Below, piece after piece: positions 15,999 to 24,127 of a stretch of DNA of 64,000 nt. The notes under the pieces are model-generated. The model worked only from the letters and a program-made list of their open reading frames with translations, was not told the origin of the DNA and ran no database searches. Every line of letters begins with the position of its first letter. The stretch's first letter is position 1. Position numbers and translations under genes: made by a program. Source of the stretch: Aequorivita sublithincola DSM 14238 (GTDB lineage Bacteria > Bacteroidota > Bacteroidia > Flavobacteriales > Flavobacteriaceae); NCBI RefSeq assembly GCF_000265385.1, contig NC_018013.1, forward strand, positions 3,003,001-3,067,000, in the 5' to 3' direction.

Positions 15999-18434
15999 TT
16001 ATTCTTTCATTTCTTTTTTCCGAAAAACAAAATACAAACCACTCAATAAAATCAAAAGAAAAACGATAGTGCTTGCCAATGAAATTGTTCTTCCTGTTTG
16101 TATTACTTTCGGCTCAAATTTGAATTCTATTTTATTATTTCCTGGCGGAATTACCATAGCCCTCAACAAATAATCTGCCCTAAAATATTCCGCAGGTTTT
16201 CCGTTGATGTATGCGTTCCAACCTTTTGGATAATATACTTCTGAAAAAATAGCGAGTTGCGAGGATTTAGTTGAAGCTTCATAAACCAATTTATTCGGTT
16301 GATGACTGAAAAGTTCAATGGTTGCTGTACTATCACGTTTCATATTTTGATTTGGAATTTTAGAAAGAAATTCCTTATTGATAACTGCAGTTTTCTTGGT
16401 GTCTAAACTATCCAAAAGCTGAATTTCTTCATTTGCATTATTCGCAGGCTGCACATTTTCCACAAACCACGCATCGCCATTTGCATACGGATTGCGCTGT
16501 GCCACTGGACCACCGTTTTTTGCTTGTGTAATAATATAACGGACATTCATCATATTTAGAATCCCGATGTTTCCTTGGCTGATATAAAATTCAAATAAAT
16601 CCTGCATTCTGCCAGGTTTTGCAGCGTGATAGCCGCCTAAAGCATTATGATAATAACTCGCTTTTCCGCTGTTGAAGGCGTTCGTAGTTGCATCGTAAAC
16701 ACGATAATGACCTTCATCCTTTAAAATTTGTTCATCAGCGCCATTCATTTGAAAAGGCTCATTAACCATTTTGGCTTGAACAAAAGCATCTTCGTTTACA
16801 TATCTTCGGTCAACACCAACCAAATCAACCAAAACCAAAACGCATAGAGCGGCTATGGCAAATCCTTTTTTAAGCGTTCCTTTCATAAAGAACCAAAGAA
16901 CGGCAGCTGTTAAAACCACAAAAATCAAGGAACGAATAGCATCGGAAGTGAAAAGTGACATTCTATCTTCGCGTATGGCTTCTAAAAACGGAAGGCCCAT
17001 TTCATCTCTAAAATAGCTGTCATAAGGACTTGCAAAATCGAACAGCGCTGATTTAAAAAGAATAAACAATAAGGTAAGACCACCAACAATTCCTGTTGAC
17101 CAAAGCAAAGCCTTCTTTTTCTCTTCTTCTCTTTCAAAATTGCTGAAATATTGATGTAAACCAACTATCGCAAGTATTGGAAGAATCAATTCAATAATAA
17201 CTTGTATTGAAGAAACCGCACGGAATTTATCGTACATCGGAACATAATCAATAAAAAACTCTGTTAGGCCGCTGAAGTTTTTTCCCCAAGAAAGTAATAA
17301 TGTCAACCCAAAACCCGAAACAACCCACCATTTCAATCTTCCACGTATTAAAAATAGAGCAAGAACAGATAGAAAAATAACGATGGCGCCAATATACGCA
17401 GGTGCTCCCACGAAAGTTTGGTTACCCCAATACATTGGAATTTGGCGTAAAGCTTGATTCGCTTCCTGAGAAGAAGCGCCCATTCGCATCAAACTTTCAA
17501 CAGTTTTTGAATCTTTTGGAAATTCTTCGGTGGAACTTCCACCCATAAAATTAGGAATAAACAGATTGAAACTTTCCAGCATTCCGTAACTGTATTCGGT
17601 TATATAATCAAAATCGAGGCCTGTTTTGTTGTCTTTTGGTGTGCCGTCTGCATTTATTGTAAGTTCCGTTTTGCCACGAGTTGAAGTATCTGCGTACTCT
17701 TTGGTCGCGAGAATATTTGTAGCGTTTAAACCAACAGCAATCAAAACGCCAATAACCATTATTCCGACTGCTTTAAAATAATGCGGCAACAATTTCTTTT
17801 TGAAAGCATCAATCAAATAAACAATACCGATGATTACTACCAAAAGCATCAAATAATACGTCATTTGGAAGTGGTTTGCAACCAATTCCAAGCCCATTGA
17901 AACTGTGAGCAATAAAAATCCCCAGAGATATTTTCCTCGGAAAGTGAGAAAGATTCCGCTTAAAACAAAGGGCATATAAGCTATTGCGTGTGCTTTTGCA
18001 TTATGACCAACGCCTAAAATAATTATTAAATAAGTTGAAAAACCAAAGGCCAAAGCGCCGAGAAAAGCTAGTTTGTAATCTACTTTTAGCACCAAAAAGA
18101 GGATATACATTCCTATGAAATATAGGAAGAGATAATCTGCCGGACGTGGTAGAAAACGTATGGCAAGATCTAGCTGTTTTATGTAATTGTTTGGATATTT
18201 GGCACCCAATTGATAGGTCGGCATTCCGCCGAAAGCCGCGTCAGTCCAATAAGTTTCTTCGCCAGTTGCTTTTCTAAAATCGTTTTGCTGCTTTGCCATT
18301 CCAGTGTATTGCACAATATCACTTTGGAATATTTTTTTACCCTGCAAAACAGGATTGAAATATGCCAGTGAAGCAACAATGAATAAAACAAAAACAACTA
18401 AATGGGGAAGAAATTTTTTATAGTTGGACTGCAT
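15999..18434 (-). CDS. YfhO-family polytopic membrane protein
   Basis: 811 residues with an N-terminal helix (about 10-28), about ten further helices up to residue 560 and one near the C terminus (about 783-800), followed by a short basic tail. Early motifs NPVLQGKKIFQSDIVQYTGM and GGMPTYQLGAKYPNN are typical of YfhO-like proteins, which resemble GT-C fold glycosyltransferases. In Gram-positive bacteria YfhO takes part in glycosylation of surface polymers. The adjacent coupled glycosyltransferase supports a role in cell-envelope glycan modification here. The substrate is unknown. It is separated from the upstream DUF4834 gene by a strong hairpin. Confidence 0.88.
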   Translation of the reverse strand: MQSNYKKFLPHLVVFVLFIVASLAYFNPVLQGKKIFQSDIVQYTGMAKQQNDFRKATGEETYWTDAAFGGMPTYQLGAKYPNNYIKQLDLAIRFLPRPADYLFLYFIGMYILFLVLKVDYKLAFLGALAFGFSTYLIIILGVGHNAKAHAIAYMPFVLSGIFLTFRGKYLWGFLLLTVSMGLELVANHFQMTYYLMLLVVIIGIVYLIDAFKKKLLPHYFKAVGIMVIGVLIAVGLNATNILATKEYADTSTRGKTELTINADGTPKDNKTGLDFDYITEYSYGMLESFNLFIPNFMGGSSTEEFPKDSKTVESLMRMGASSQEANQALRQIPMYWGNQTFVGAPAYIGAIVIFLSVLALFLIRGRLKWWVVSGFGLTLLLSWGKNFSGLTEFFIDYVPMYDKFRAVSSIQVIIELILPILAIVGLHQYFSNFEREEEKKKALLWSTGIVGGLTLLFILFKSALFDFASPYDSYFRDEMGLPFLEAIREDRMSLFTSDAIRSLIFVVLTAAVLWFFMKGTLKKGFAIAALCVLVLVDLVGVDRRYVNEDAFVQAKMVNEPFQMNGADEQILKDEGHYRVYDATTNAFNSGKASYYHNALGGYHAAKPGRMQDLFEFYISQGNIGILNMMNVRYIITQAKNGGPVAQRNPYANGDAWFVENVQPANNANEEIQLLDSLDTKKTAVINKEFLSKIPNQNMKRDSTATIELFSHQPNKLVYEASTKSSQLAIFSEVYYPKGWNAYINGKPAEYFRADYLLRAMVIPPGNNKIEFKFEPKVIQTGRTISLASTIVFLLILLSGLYFVFRKKEMKE

Positions 18435-18495
18435 AATTTGACGGATGAGTTTGAAGCGGGGAAATTAGCGAAAATATGTGGAAAATGATGGGTGC

Positions 18496-18532
18496 TGGAT
18501 GACAGATGACGGGTGCGGTCATCAGTCATCCA
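18496..18532. repeat. 15-bp-arm hairpin made of GATGAC units
   Basis: TGGATGACAGATGAC (18496-18510) faces GTCATCAGTCATCCA (18518-18532) with a 7-base loop and a single central A-A mismatch. It lies between two minus-strand genes and has no T-tract, so it is more likely a dispersed repeat or an mRNA-processing hairpin than a terminator. Confidence 0.7.
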
Positions 18533-18542
18533 ACAGCCTTAT

Positions 18543-18803
18543 TCAATCCACTTCCTCAAACTCCACATATTCCCCAACTTTTTTGCTGGAGCGTGCGTTT
18601 TGAGCTGGATTTTTATCAATCGTAATACTTCCCTCCTTTTCTTGAGAGTTTGCGTTTGGACTATTTCCGAAGAATTGCTCGAATTGTTGCCCAGCTTTTT
18701 TAGAAATATAGCGCATCAAGTAAGGCGTAGCAAGCTTTATGAGAAACTTAAGCCCAAAATATACGAGAAGAACGATTAATATCGTTTTTAAGAATGTCAT
18801 CAT
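18543..18803 (-). CDS. DUF4834-like small membrane protein
   Basis: 86 residues from the ATG at 18803 (a TTG three codons upstream is less likely). One N-terminal helix (about 5-24, LKTILIVLLVYFGLKFLIKL) is followed by a basic/polar region and an acidic C terminus ending GEYVEFEEVD. The length, the helix and the conserved-looking EYVEFEE end match DUF4834 proteins, small membrane-anchored proteins common in flavobacteria with no known function. It lies upstream of, and on the same strand as, the YfhO gene, from which a hairpin separates it. It has its own -7 element. Confidence 0.75.
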   Translation of the reverse strand: MMTFLKTILIVLLVYFGLKFLIKLATPYLMRYISKKAGQQFEQFFGNSPNANSQEKEGSITIDKNPAQNARSSKKVGEYVEFEEVD

Positions 18804-18820
18804 AATTGTCAAATTCTTTT

Positions 18821-18828
18821 CAAAAATA
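18821..18828 (-). promoter_or_regulatory. -7 promoter element of the DUF4834 gene
   Basis: The minus strand reads TATTTTTG 17 bp before the ATG at 18803, fitting TAnnTTTG. Confidence 0.45.
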
Positions 18829-18883
18829 AGGATTGATGCAGAAAAAGAAGAATGCTGACTATTAAATTATTGGTAAAATCTTA

Positions 18884-18891
18884 TATCTTTG
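18884..18891 (+). promoter_or_regulatory. -7 promoter element of the outer-membrane-type gene
   Basis: TATCTTTG fits TAnnTTTG and ends 18 bp before the ATG at 18910. Confidence 0.5.
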
Positions 18892-18909
18892 AACTAAACC
18901 CACCGTTTC

Positions 18910-19893
18910 ATGAACCTCAAACTTCCCTTATTATTTCTCTTCAGTTTTATAACCTTTACAAATGTTTCGGCACAATATACTGAAATGATAAATACCAACC
19001 GTCCTGGTGGCTCGCAGGGTGCATTTGCTGTTGGCACAAAAGTGCTGCAAATTGAATCTGGAGTTAGTTATGGAAAGGAAAAGCACAAACTTTTACAAAC
19101 AAATACTAATGGTTTATCGATAGATTATGCTGTTCGATACGGTATATGGAAAGAGCGTTTGGAGTTTAGCGCTATGGGCGAATTTCAATATAACCAAGTT
19201 ACAGACAATCGTTCTTCATTAGCAAGAGAGTACAATCTTTCAAATTTCAAAAGCAACACCCTGGGAGTGAAATATTTGGTGTATGACCCTTATAGAAAAC
19301 GTGAATTAAAAGGCCCTAACCTTTACAGTTGGAAGGCCAACAATAAAACACAATGGTCAGATTTAATTCCTGCAATTTCACTTTACGCAGGGATGAATAT
19401 TGATTTTGCTGACAATCCGTTCACTCCTGAAACAAAAAGTGCAATAAGTCCAAAGTTTTTGCTTTCAACCCAAAATAATTTTATTGGAGGTTGGGTTTTT
19501 GTAACTAATATAATCGTAGATCGAGTTACTTCAGACTTCCCTACTTACGGCTATATTGTTACGCTAACACATGCTACCAACCGCTTGTTTTCTATTTTTG
19601 TTGAGAATCAAGGTTTTAAAAGCGATTTTTATTCAGATCAACTACTTCGTGGTGGTGCGGCAACTTTGGTTAATCAAAATTTTCAAGTTGATCTTTCGGT
19701 AACCTACAGTTTAAAAGATACACCTTCAAAGTTTTACGGTCGTGTGGGCGTAGCTTATCGTATTGATAGACACGATAAAGATGAATTCTTAGAAGACAAA
19801 GCCATCAAAGAGGATAAGAAAAAAGAAAAGAAAAAAGATAAAAAAGAAGAACGCCAAGACGAACTAAATTTAGACGAAAACGGCGAACAATAA
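18910..19893 (+). CDS. Putative outer-membrane beta-barrel protein with charged C-terminal tail
   Basis: 327 residues. A signal peptide covers about 1-21 (LLFLFSFITFTNVSAQ). The body alternates aromatic and polar residues as in transmembrane beta-strands and opens with TNRPGGSQGAFAVGTKVLQIESG, typical of proteins annotated as transporter or phenol-degradation MetA-like outer-membrane proteins. The last 40 residues are a highly charged linker rich in K, E and D, an unusual extension for a barrel that should be periplasmic or disordered. The GNAT gene starts 8 bp downstream, so they are probably cotranscribed. The substrate is unknown and the transporter label is not supported by any motif. Confidence 0.72.
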   Translation: MNLKLPLLFLFSFITFTNVSAQYTEMINTNRPGGSQGAFAVGTKVLQIESGVSYGKEKHKLLQTNTNGLSIDYAVRYGIWKERLEFSAMGEFQYNQVTDNRSSLAREYNLSNFKSNTLGVKYLVYDPYRKRELKGPNLYSWKANNKTQWSDLIPAISLYAGMNIDFADNPFTPETKSAISPKFLLSTQNNFIGGWVFVTNIIVDRVTSDFPTYGYIVTLTHATNRLFSIFVENQGFKSDFYSDQLLRGGAATLVNQNFQVDLSVTYSLKDTPSKFYGRVGVAYRIDRHDKDEFLEDKAIKEDKKKEKKKDKKEERQDELNLDENGEQ

Positions 19894-19901
19894 TATTATA
19901 T

Positions 19902-21020
19902 ATGATTACAGTAAAACAAATCTCCTCAAAAAGTGATATTAAAACATTTATCACTTTTCCCTTTAAGCTCTATAAAGACTGTGAATATTGGGTTCCATCA
20001 CTTATTAAAGATGAATTGGAAACCTTAGATGCTAAAAAAAATCCTGTATTTAAAAATGCCGATGCTTGGTATTATTTAGCTTACAAAAATGATGAAATCG
20101 TTGGTCGTATTGCGGTTATTCTGAATCATTTAGAAGTAAACGAACAAGGAAAGAAAAAAATTCGTTTCGGTTGGCTAGATATGGTTGATGATATTGAAGT
20201 TACCAAAGCATTGCTAGAAAAGGCTTACGAAAAAGGGCGCGAACACAACCTAGAATACGCCGAAGGTCCCGTAGGTTTCAGCAATATGGAAAAAGCTGGA
20301 ATACTGACTATGGGTTTTGATGAAATGAATACTATGATTACTTGGTATCATTACCCCTATTATGCAAAACATCTAGAAAAGCTAGGCTATGAAAAACAAG
20401 CAACTTGGGTAGAATACAGACTTCAAATACCAAATACTATTTTTGAAAAGGTTGCAAAGTTTTCCAAGATTATTCGGGAACGTTATAAACTTTCCGTAAT
20501 TCGTTTTAAAGATAAAAAGGAGATTTTACCTTATGTGGATGAAATGTTTGGTCTATTAAACAAGACTTATAATACACTTCAAACCTTTGTGCCTATTCAG
20601 CAATATCAAATAGATTATTATAAAGAGAAGTATTTTAGCTTTATTCATCCAGATTACATCTGCTGTATAAAAGACGAAACAGGAAAACTGATTGCTTTTT
20701 CAATTGTGATGCCTTCTTTTTCAAAAGCATTGAAAAAGGCAAATGGAAAACTTTTCCCTTTTGGTTGGAGCCATATTCTAAAAGCACAGAAAAAGAACGA
20801 TACCGCCGCTTTTTATTTAATAGGAATTGACCCAGAATACCAAGGAAAAGGCGTAACCGCAATTATTTTCGAGGAGATGCAATACCTTTTTAACTCGAAA
20901 GGAATTCATACTGTGGAAACCAATCCAGAGTTAAAAGAAAACACGGCCGTACAATTACTTTGGAAGGATTATAATCCTGTGCAGCATAAGGAGAGGAGTA
21001 CTTTTAGGAGGGATATTTAA
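19902..21020 (+). CDS. GNAT-family N-acetyltransferase-like protein
   Basis: 372 residues, longer than a single GNAT domain (about 150). The acetyl-CoA-binding motif A is visible near the C terminus as AAFYLIGIDPEYQGKGVTAI (Q-x-G-x-G type). The N-terminal half has ITFPFKLYKDCEYWVPSL and a conserved-looking EGPVGFSNMEKAGIL, which suggests a large conserved flavobacterial GNAT-related family in which the N-terminal half may be a second, degenerate GNAT fold. No membrane segment is seen. It lies 8 bp after the outer-membrane-type gene. The acceptor is unknown. Confidence 0.78.
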   Translation: MITVKQISSKSDIKTFITFPFKLYKDCEYWVPSLIKDELETLDAKKNPVFKNADAWYYLAYKNDEIVGRIAVILNHLEVNEQGKKKIRFGWLDMVDDIEVTKALLEKAYEKGREHNLEYAEGPVGFSNMEKAGILTMGFDEMNTMITWYHYPYYAKHLEKLGYEKQATWVEYRLQIPNTIFEKVAKFSKIIRERYKLSVIRFKDKKEILPYVDEMFGLLNKTYNTLQTFVPIQQYQIDYYKEKYFSFIHPDYICCIKDETGKLIAFSIVMPSFSKALKKANGKLFPFGWSHILKAQKKNDTAAFYLIGIDPEYQGKGVTAIIFEEMQYLFNSKGIHTVETNPELKENTAVQLLWKDYNPVQHKERSTFRRDI

Positions 21021-21035
21021 TAAGTTTTTAATTAT

Positions 21036-21410
21036 TTAATCCCAAAACAGAGATAACTGTGCCATAAAATAAAGGTATAGCAATAGAAAACTAAAAACCC
21101 AATTAAAAAAAGAAAATATCAATTGTTTTTTACTGTACCACTTACTGAATATTGACACGAAAATAGTATTAAGAAGTAAAAAAGGACACCAAAATGCGAG
21201 TATATAAATAGGTAATTGAAGTCCGAAATATTTAAATTTTGCTAACCCTTCATTATAACCGAATGCCGACCTTGTATTTTCATATTGTGGATTTAATTCA
21301 GGTTTTAAAATATATTCAAAATTCAAATATGTAAAAACACTCGCGCTTATTAACAAATAGCAAATAATAAAAATTGAAATAATTTTGATGGTCTTATAGT
21401 AAGTAGTCAT
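21036..21410 (-). CDS. Small three-helix membrane protein, function unknown
   Basis: 124 residues with hydrophobic segments at about 8-28, 66-86 and 97-119, probably all membrane-spanning, and a polar loop in between. I do not recognise the family and no motif is visible. It is convergent with the GNAT gene (15-bp gap). A strong hairpin lies between it and the next minus-strand gene upstream of it in the window order. Confidence 0.6.
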   Translation of the reverse strand: MTTYYKTIKIISIFIICYLLISASVFTYLNFEYILKPELNPQYENTRSAFGYNEGLAKFKYFGLQLPIYILAFWCPFLLLNTIFVSIFSKWYSKKQLIFSFFNWVFSFLLLYLYFMAQLSLFWD

Positions 21411-21464
21411 CTAGTTTTGGAATATCTATAATTTACTAATGTTTTAAATTTCAAAACAGTATTA

Positions 21465-21491
21465 AAAAATCCACCAAAAAGGTGGATTTTT
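21465..21491. terminator. Perfect 11-bp stem terminator
   Basis: AAAAATCCACC (21465-21475) is perfectly complementary to GGTGGATTTTT (21481-21491) with a 5-base loop. T-tracts on both strands make it bidirectional, and it ends the transcript of the acyltransferase gene whose stop is at 21519. Confidence 0.85.
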
Positions 21492-21518
21492 CAATATATA
21501 ATATTCAGTTTATTTAAT

Positions 21519-22778
21519 CTACTCTCCCATCGCCTCTATAAGAGCTGCAGAAAGACGTCTATATGTCCCATTCTCCAAACGTTCACGGATGGATAAAAAT
21601 GCTTCCAAAGTTTCATCTATATCTTGCATGGTATGCATAGCTGTTGGAATCATTCGTAAAAGAATCAATCCTTTGGGAATAACGGGATATATAACAATTG
21701 AACAGAAAACTCCATGGTTTTCACGAAGGTCTTTTACCAATGCCATTGCTTCGGGAACACTTCCTTTTAAATAAACTGGTGTTACACAACTTTGTGTGGT
21801 TCCTATATCAAAACCTCTCTTTTTAAGTCCGCCTTGTAATGCGTTTACATTTTCCCAAAGCTTTTCTTTAAGTTCAGGCATTGTACGCAACATATCCAAA
21901 CGTTTCAACGCACCTTCAACCAAAACCATTTGTAATGATTTTGCAAACATTTGCGAACGTAGATTGTATTTTAGGTAATCCATTATTTCTTCATCGCCTG
22001 CAATAAAAGCTCCAGTACTTGCCATAGATTTTGCAAATGTAGCAAAATACACATCAATTCCATCTTGTACGCCTTGCTCCTCGCCTGCTCCGGCTCCTGT
22101 TTTACCAAGTGTTCCGAAACCGTGGGCATCATCTACGAAAAAGCGGAAGTTATATTTTTTCTTAAGCTCAATAATTTCTCTTAATCTTCCTTGCTCGCCG
22201 CGCATTCCGAAAACACCTTCAGAAATAAGAAGAATTCCTCCTCCCGTTTTTTCAGCCATTTTAGTAGCGCGTTGCAGGTTTTTTTCGATACTTTCCATAT
22301 CGTTATGTCTGTATGTAAAGCGTTGTCCCAAGTGAAGACGAACGCCGTCTATAATACAAGCGTGAGCATCTACATCATAAACAATCACATCGTCTTTTGA
22401 AACTAAAGCATCAATGGTTGAAACCATTCCTTGGTAGCCAAAATTCAATAAGTAAGCAGCTTCTTTGTTTACAAATGCTGCAAGTTCTCTTTGTAATTGC
22501 TCGTGAAGATCTGTGTGACCACTCATCATTCTAGCTCCCATTGGGTAGGCAGAGCCCCACTTTGCAGCGGCTTCGGCATCTACTTTGCGCACTTCTGGAT
22601 GATTGGCAAGACCTAAGTAATCATTTATACTCCAAGTGATTACGTCTTTGCCTTTAAATTTCATTCGGTTGGAAATGGGGCCTTCCAGTTTTGGGAATAC
22701 AAAATAGCCTTCTGCTTGTTCAGCCCATTTTCCTAACGGACCTTTATCTTTATATATTTTTGCGAATAAATCTTTCAT
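21519..22778 (-). CDS. Alpha-oxoamine synthase-family acyltransferase (candidate cysteate C-acyltransferase)
   Basis: 419 residues, PLP-dependent fold type I, the size of KBL, serine palmitoyltransferase and 8-amino-7-oxononanoate synthase enzymes, which join an acyl-CoA or acyl-ACP to an amino acid with decarboxylation. Key elements are NDYLGLANHP, GSGARMMSGHT-like GARMMSGHTDLHEQLQRELA, FFVDDAHGFGTLG (D217, H219) and the PLP lysine K250 in FATFAKSMASTG. No biotin genes are nearby. The next gene upstream on the same strand is cysteine-synthase-like. That pairing fits the capnine/sulfonolipid pathway of Bacteroidota, where a cysteate synthase feeds a cysteate C-acyltransferase. Serine palmitoyltransferase (sphingolipid) is the main alternative. 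Confidence 0.82.
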   Translation of the reverse strand: MKDLFAKIYKDKGPLGKWAEQAEGYFVFPKLEGPISNRMKFKGKDVITWSINDYLGLANHPEVRKVDAEAAAKWGSAYPMGARMMSGHTDLHEQLQRELAAFVNKEAAYLLNFGYQGMVSTIDALVSKDDVIVYDVDAHACIIDGVRLHLGQRFTYRHNDMESIEKNLQRATKMAEKTGGGILLISEGVFGMRGEQGRLREIIELKKKYNFRFFVDDAHGFGTLGKTGAGAGEEQGVQDGIDVYFATFAKSMASTGAFIAGDEEIMDYLKYNLRSQMFAKSLQMVLVEGALKRLDMLRTMPELKEKLWENVNALQGGLKKRGFDIGTTQSCVTPVYLKGSVPEAMALVKDLRENHGVFCSIVIYPVIPKGLILLRMIPTAMHTMQDIDETLEAFLSIRERLENGTYRRLSAALIEAMGE

Positions 22779-22803
22779 TAAAACATTGGTTAAAATTGTG
22801 GGA

Positions 22804-22811
22804 CAAAATTA
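22804..22811 (-). promoter_or_regulatory. -7 promoter element of the acyltransferase gene
   Basis: The minus strand reads TAATTTTG (TAnnTTTG) 25 bp before the ATG at 22778. A separate promoter makes sense because a terminator follows the preceding gene. Confidence 0.45.
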
Positions 22812-22822
22812 ATTAAATTATT

Positions 22823-22859
22823 GTTAGATTTTAGATTTTGGACGTTAGATTTTAGATTT
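22823..22859 (+). repeat. Direct repeat GTTAGATTTTAGATTT, two copies
   Basis: The 16-mer occurs at 22823-22838 and 22844-22859 with a 21-bp period, about two helical turns, just upstream of the acyltransferase promoter. Each copy also contains an internal TTAGATTT duplication. Confidence 0.8.
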
Positions 22860-22930
22860 CGTAGGCGTGCACTTAATCGCGGGCCAAAAAATGTGATTAA
22901 TTGAAAATTCAATGATGAAGGATTCATATT

Positions 22931-22964
22931 AACAAAAAACCGATTGAAAAATTTTCAATCGGTT
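22931..22964 (-). terminator. Terminator after the cysteine-synthase-like gene
   Basis: AACCGATTGAAAA (22938-22950) and TTTTCAATCGGTT (22952-22964) form a 13-bp perfect stem. On the minus strand a T-tract follows. It lies 35 bp after the stop of the cysteine-synthase-like gene. Confidence 0.85.
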
Positions 22965-22999
22965 CCTAAAATCGTATTTCGAAAATCGTTTATCTAAAA

Positions 23000-24049
23000 T
23001 TACTTTATATATTCAATCTTATGAATTTCAGCAGTTTCAGAATCGAAGAAGCCTTGCTGGCTCATCCATTCATCATTGTAAATCTTGCTCATATATCTTG
23101 AACCGTGATCTGGAAAGATAACTACAATATTGCTGTTTTCATCAAATTCGCCTTCTTCTTCAAGTTGTCTTAGACCTTGCATTGCCGCACCACTAGTGTA
23201 TCCTACAAAAAGTCCTTCTGTTTTAGCAAGTTCACGCGCTGTGTGTGCGCTGCTTTCGTCTGTAACCTTTTCAAATTTGTCAATTATATTGAAATCTGTA
23301 GCCGATGGAATCAAATTTTTACCCAAACCTTCTATTCGGTATGGATAAATTTCATTTGCATCAAACTCTTTAGTTTCGTGATATTTCTGAAGAACTGAGC
23401 CGTAAGCGTCAATTCCTATAACTCTAATGTTTGTCCCGATTTTTCGGGATTGTTCTTTTAAGAAACGTGCAGTTCCTGAAATTGTTCCTCCAGTTCCACT
23501 GCAAGCTACCAAATGGGTTATTTTTCCCGCAGTTTGTTCCCAAATTTCGGGACCTGTGGTTTTGTAATGTGCATCAATGTTCAATTCGTTGAAATATTGA
23601 TTGATGTAAACCGAACCTTTAACTTCGCTATGAAGTCTTTTTGCAACTTCGTAATAAGAACGTGGATCATCCGCGCTAACGTGAGCTGGACATACATAAA
23701 CTTTGGCACCCATCGTTTTCAGCATATCAATTTTATCTGCAGAAGATTTTGAGCTAACCGCCAAAATGCAATCATAACCTTTAATGATGCTAACCATTGC
23801 CAAGCTAAAACCCGTGTTTCCACTAGTTGTTTCAATGATTGTATCGCCTGGTTTAAGGATTCCTTTTTTCTCGGCTTCTTCTATAATATATAGTGCAATA
23901 CGGTCTTTGGTAGAATGACCAGGATTGAAAGCTTCAACCTTTGCGAAATAATTACCCTTCATGTTTTGGGTAATTTTATTAAGCTTTATTAACGGTGTGT
24001 TGCCTATTAATTCCAACACATTATTGTGGGCTTTTATTTCTTCTTTCAT
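23000..24049 (-). CDS. Cysteine synthase/CBS-family PLP enzyme (candidate cysteate synthase)
   Basis: 349 residues, PLP fold type II. Hallmarks are [13 protein letters not shown], the lysine K48 in [12 protein letters not shown] (the OASS family usually has PGxSxKDR), the phosphate/substrate loop [11 protein letters not shown], and the PLP-phosphate loop [11 protein letters not shown]. The C terminus has a short extension beyond classic CysK. Such enzymes make cysteine, cystathionine or cysteate. No cys regulon genes are adjacent, while an alpha-oxoamine synthase lies next downstream on the same strand. A cysteate synthase role in sulfonolipid synthesis is therefore plausible but unproven; ordinary cysteine synthase is the alternative. 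It has its own promoter and terminator. Confidence 0.85.
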   Translation of the reverse strand: MKEEIKAHNNVLELIGNTPLIKLNKITQNMKGNYFAKVEAFNPGHSTKDRIALYIIEEAEKKGILKPGDTIIETTSGNTGFSLAMVSIIKGYDCILAVSSKSSADKIDMLKTMGAKVYVCPAHVSADDPRSYYEVAKRLHSEVKGSVYINQYFNELNIDAHYKTTGPEIWEQTAGKITHLVACSGTGGTISGTARFLKEQSRKIGTNIRVIGIDAYGSVLQKYHETKEFDANEIYPYRIEGLGKNLIPSATDFNIIDKFEKVTDESSAHTARELAKTEGLFVGYTSGAAMQGLRQLEEEGEFDENSNIVVIFPDHGSRYMSKIYNDEWMSQQGFFDSETAEIHKIEYIK

Positions 24050-24075
24050 AAAGAGGGAGTTCGTTTTAAAATACC

Positions 24076-24092
24076 TTCAGTTTAAAACTGAA
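24076..24092. promoter_or_regulatory. 17-bp palindrome in the leader of the cysteine-synthase-like gene
   Basis: TTCAGTTT-A-AAACTGAA is a perfect palindrome located between the promoter and the ATG at 24049. It could be an operator or a leader hairpin. ACCTTCAGTTTAAAA (24073-24087) also occurs at 4363-4377 in the dyad next to the esterase gene. Confidence 0.5.
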
Positions 24093-24105
24093 AATTTTAA
24101 CTTGG

Positions 24106-24113
24106 CAAAGGTA
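24106..24113 (-). promoter_or_regulatory. -7 promoter element of the cysteine-synthase-like gene
   Basis: The minus strand reads TACCTTTG (TAnnTTTG), giving a leader of about 50 nt that contains the 17-bp palindrome. Confidence 0.5.
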
Positions 24114-24127
24114 AGGAATTATTTTTA

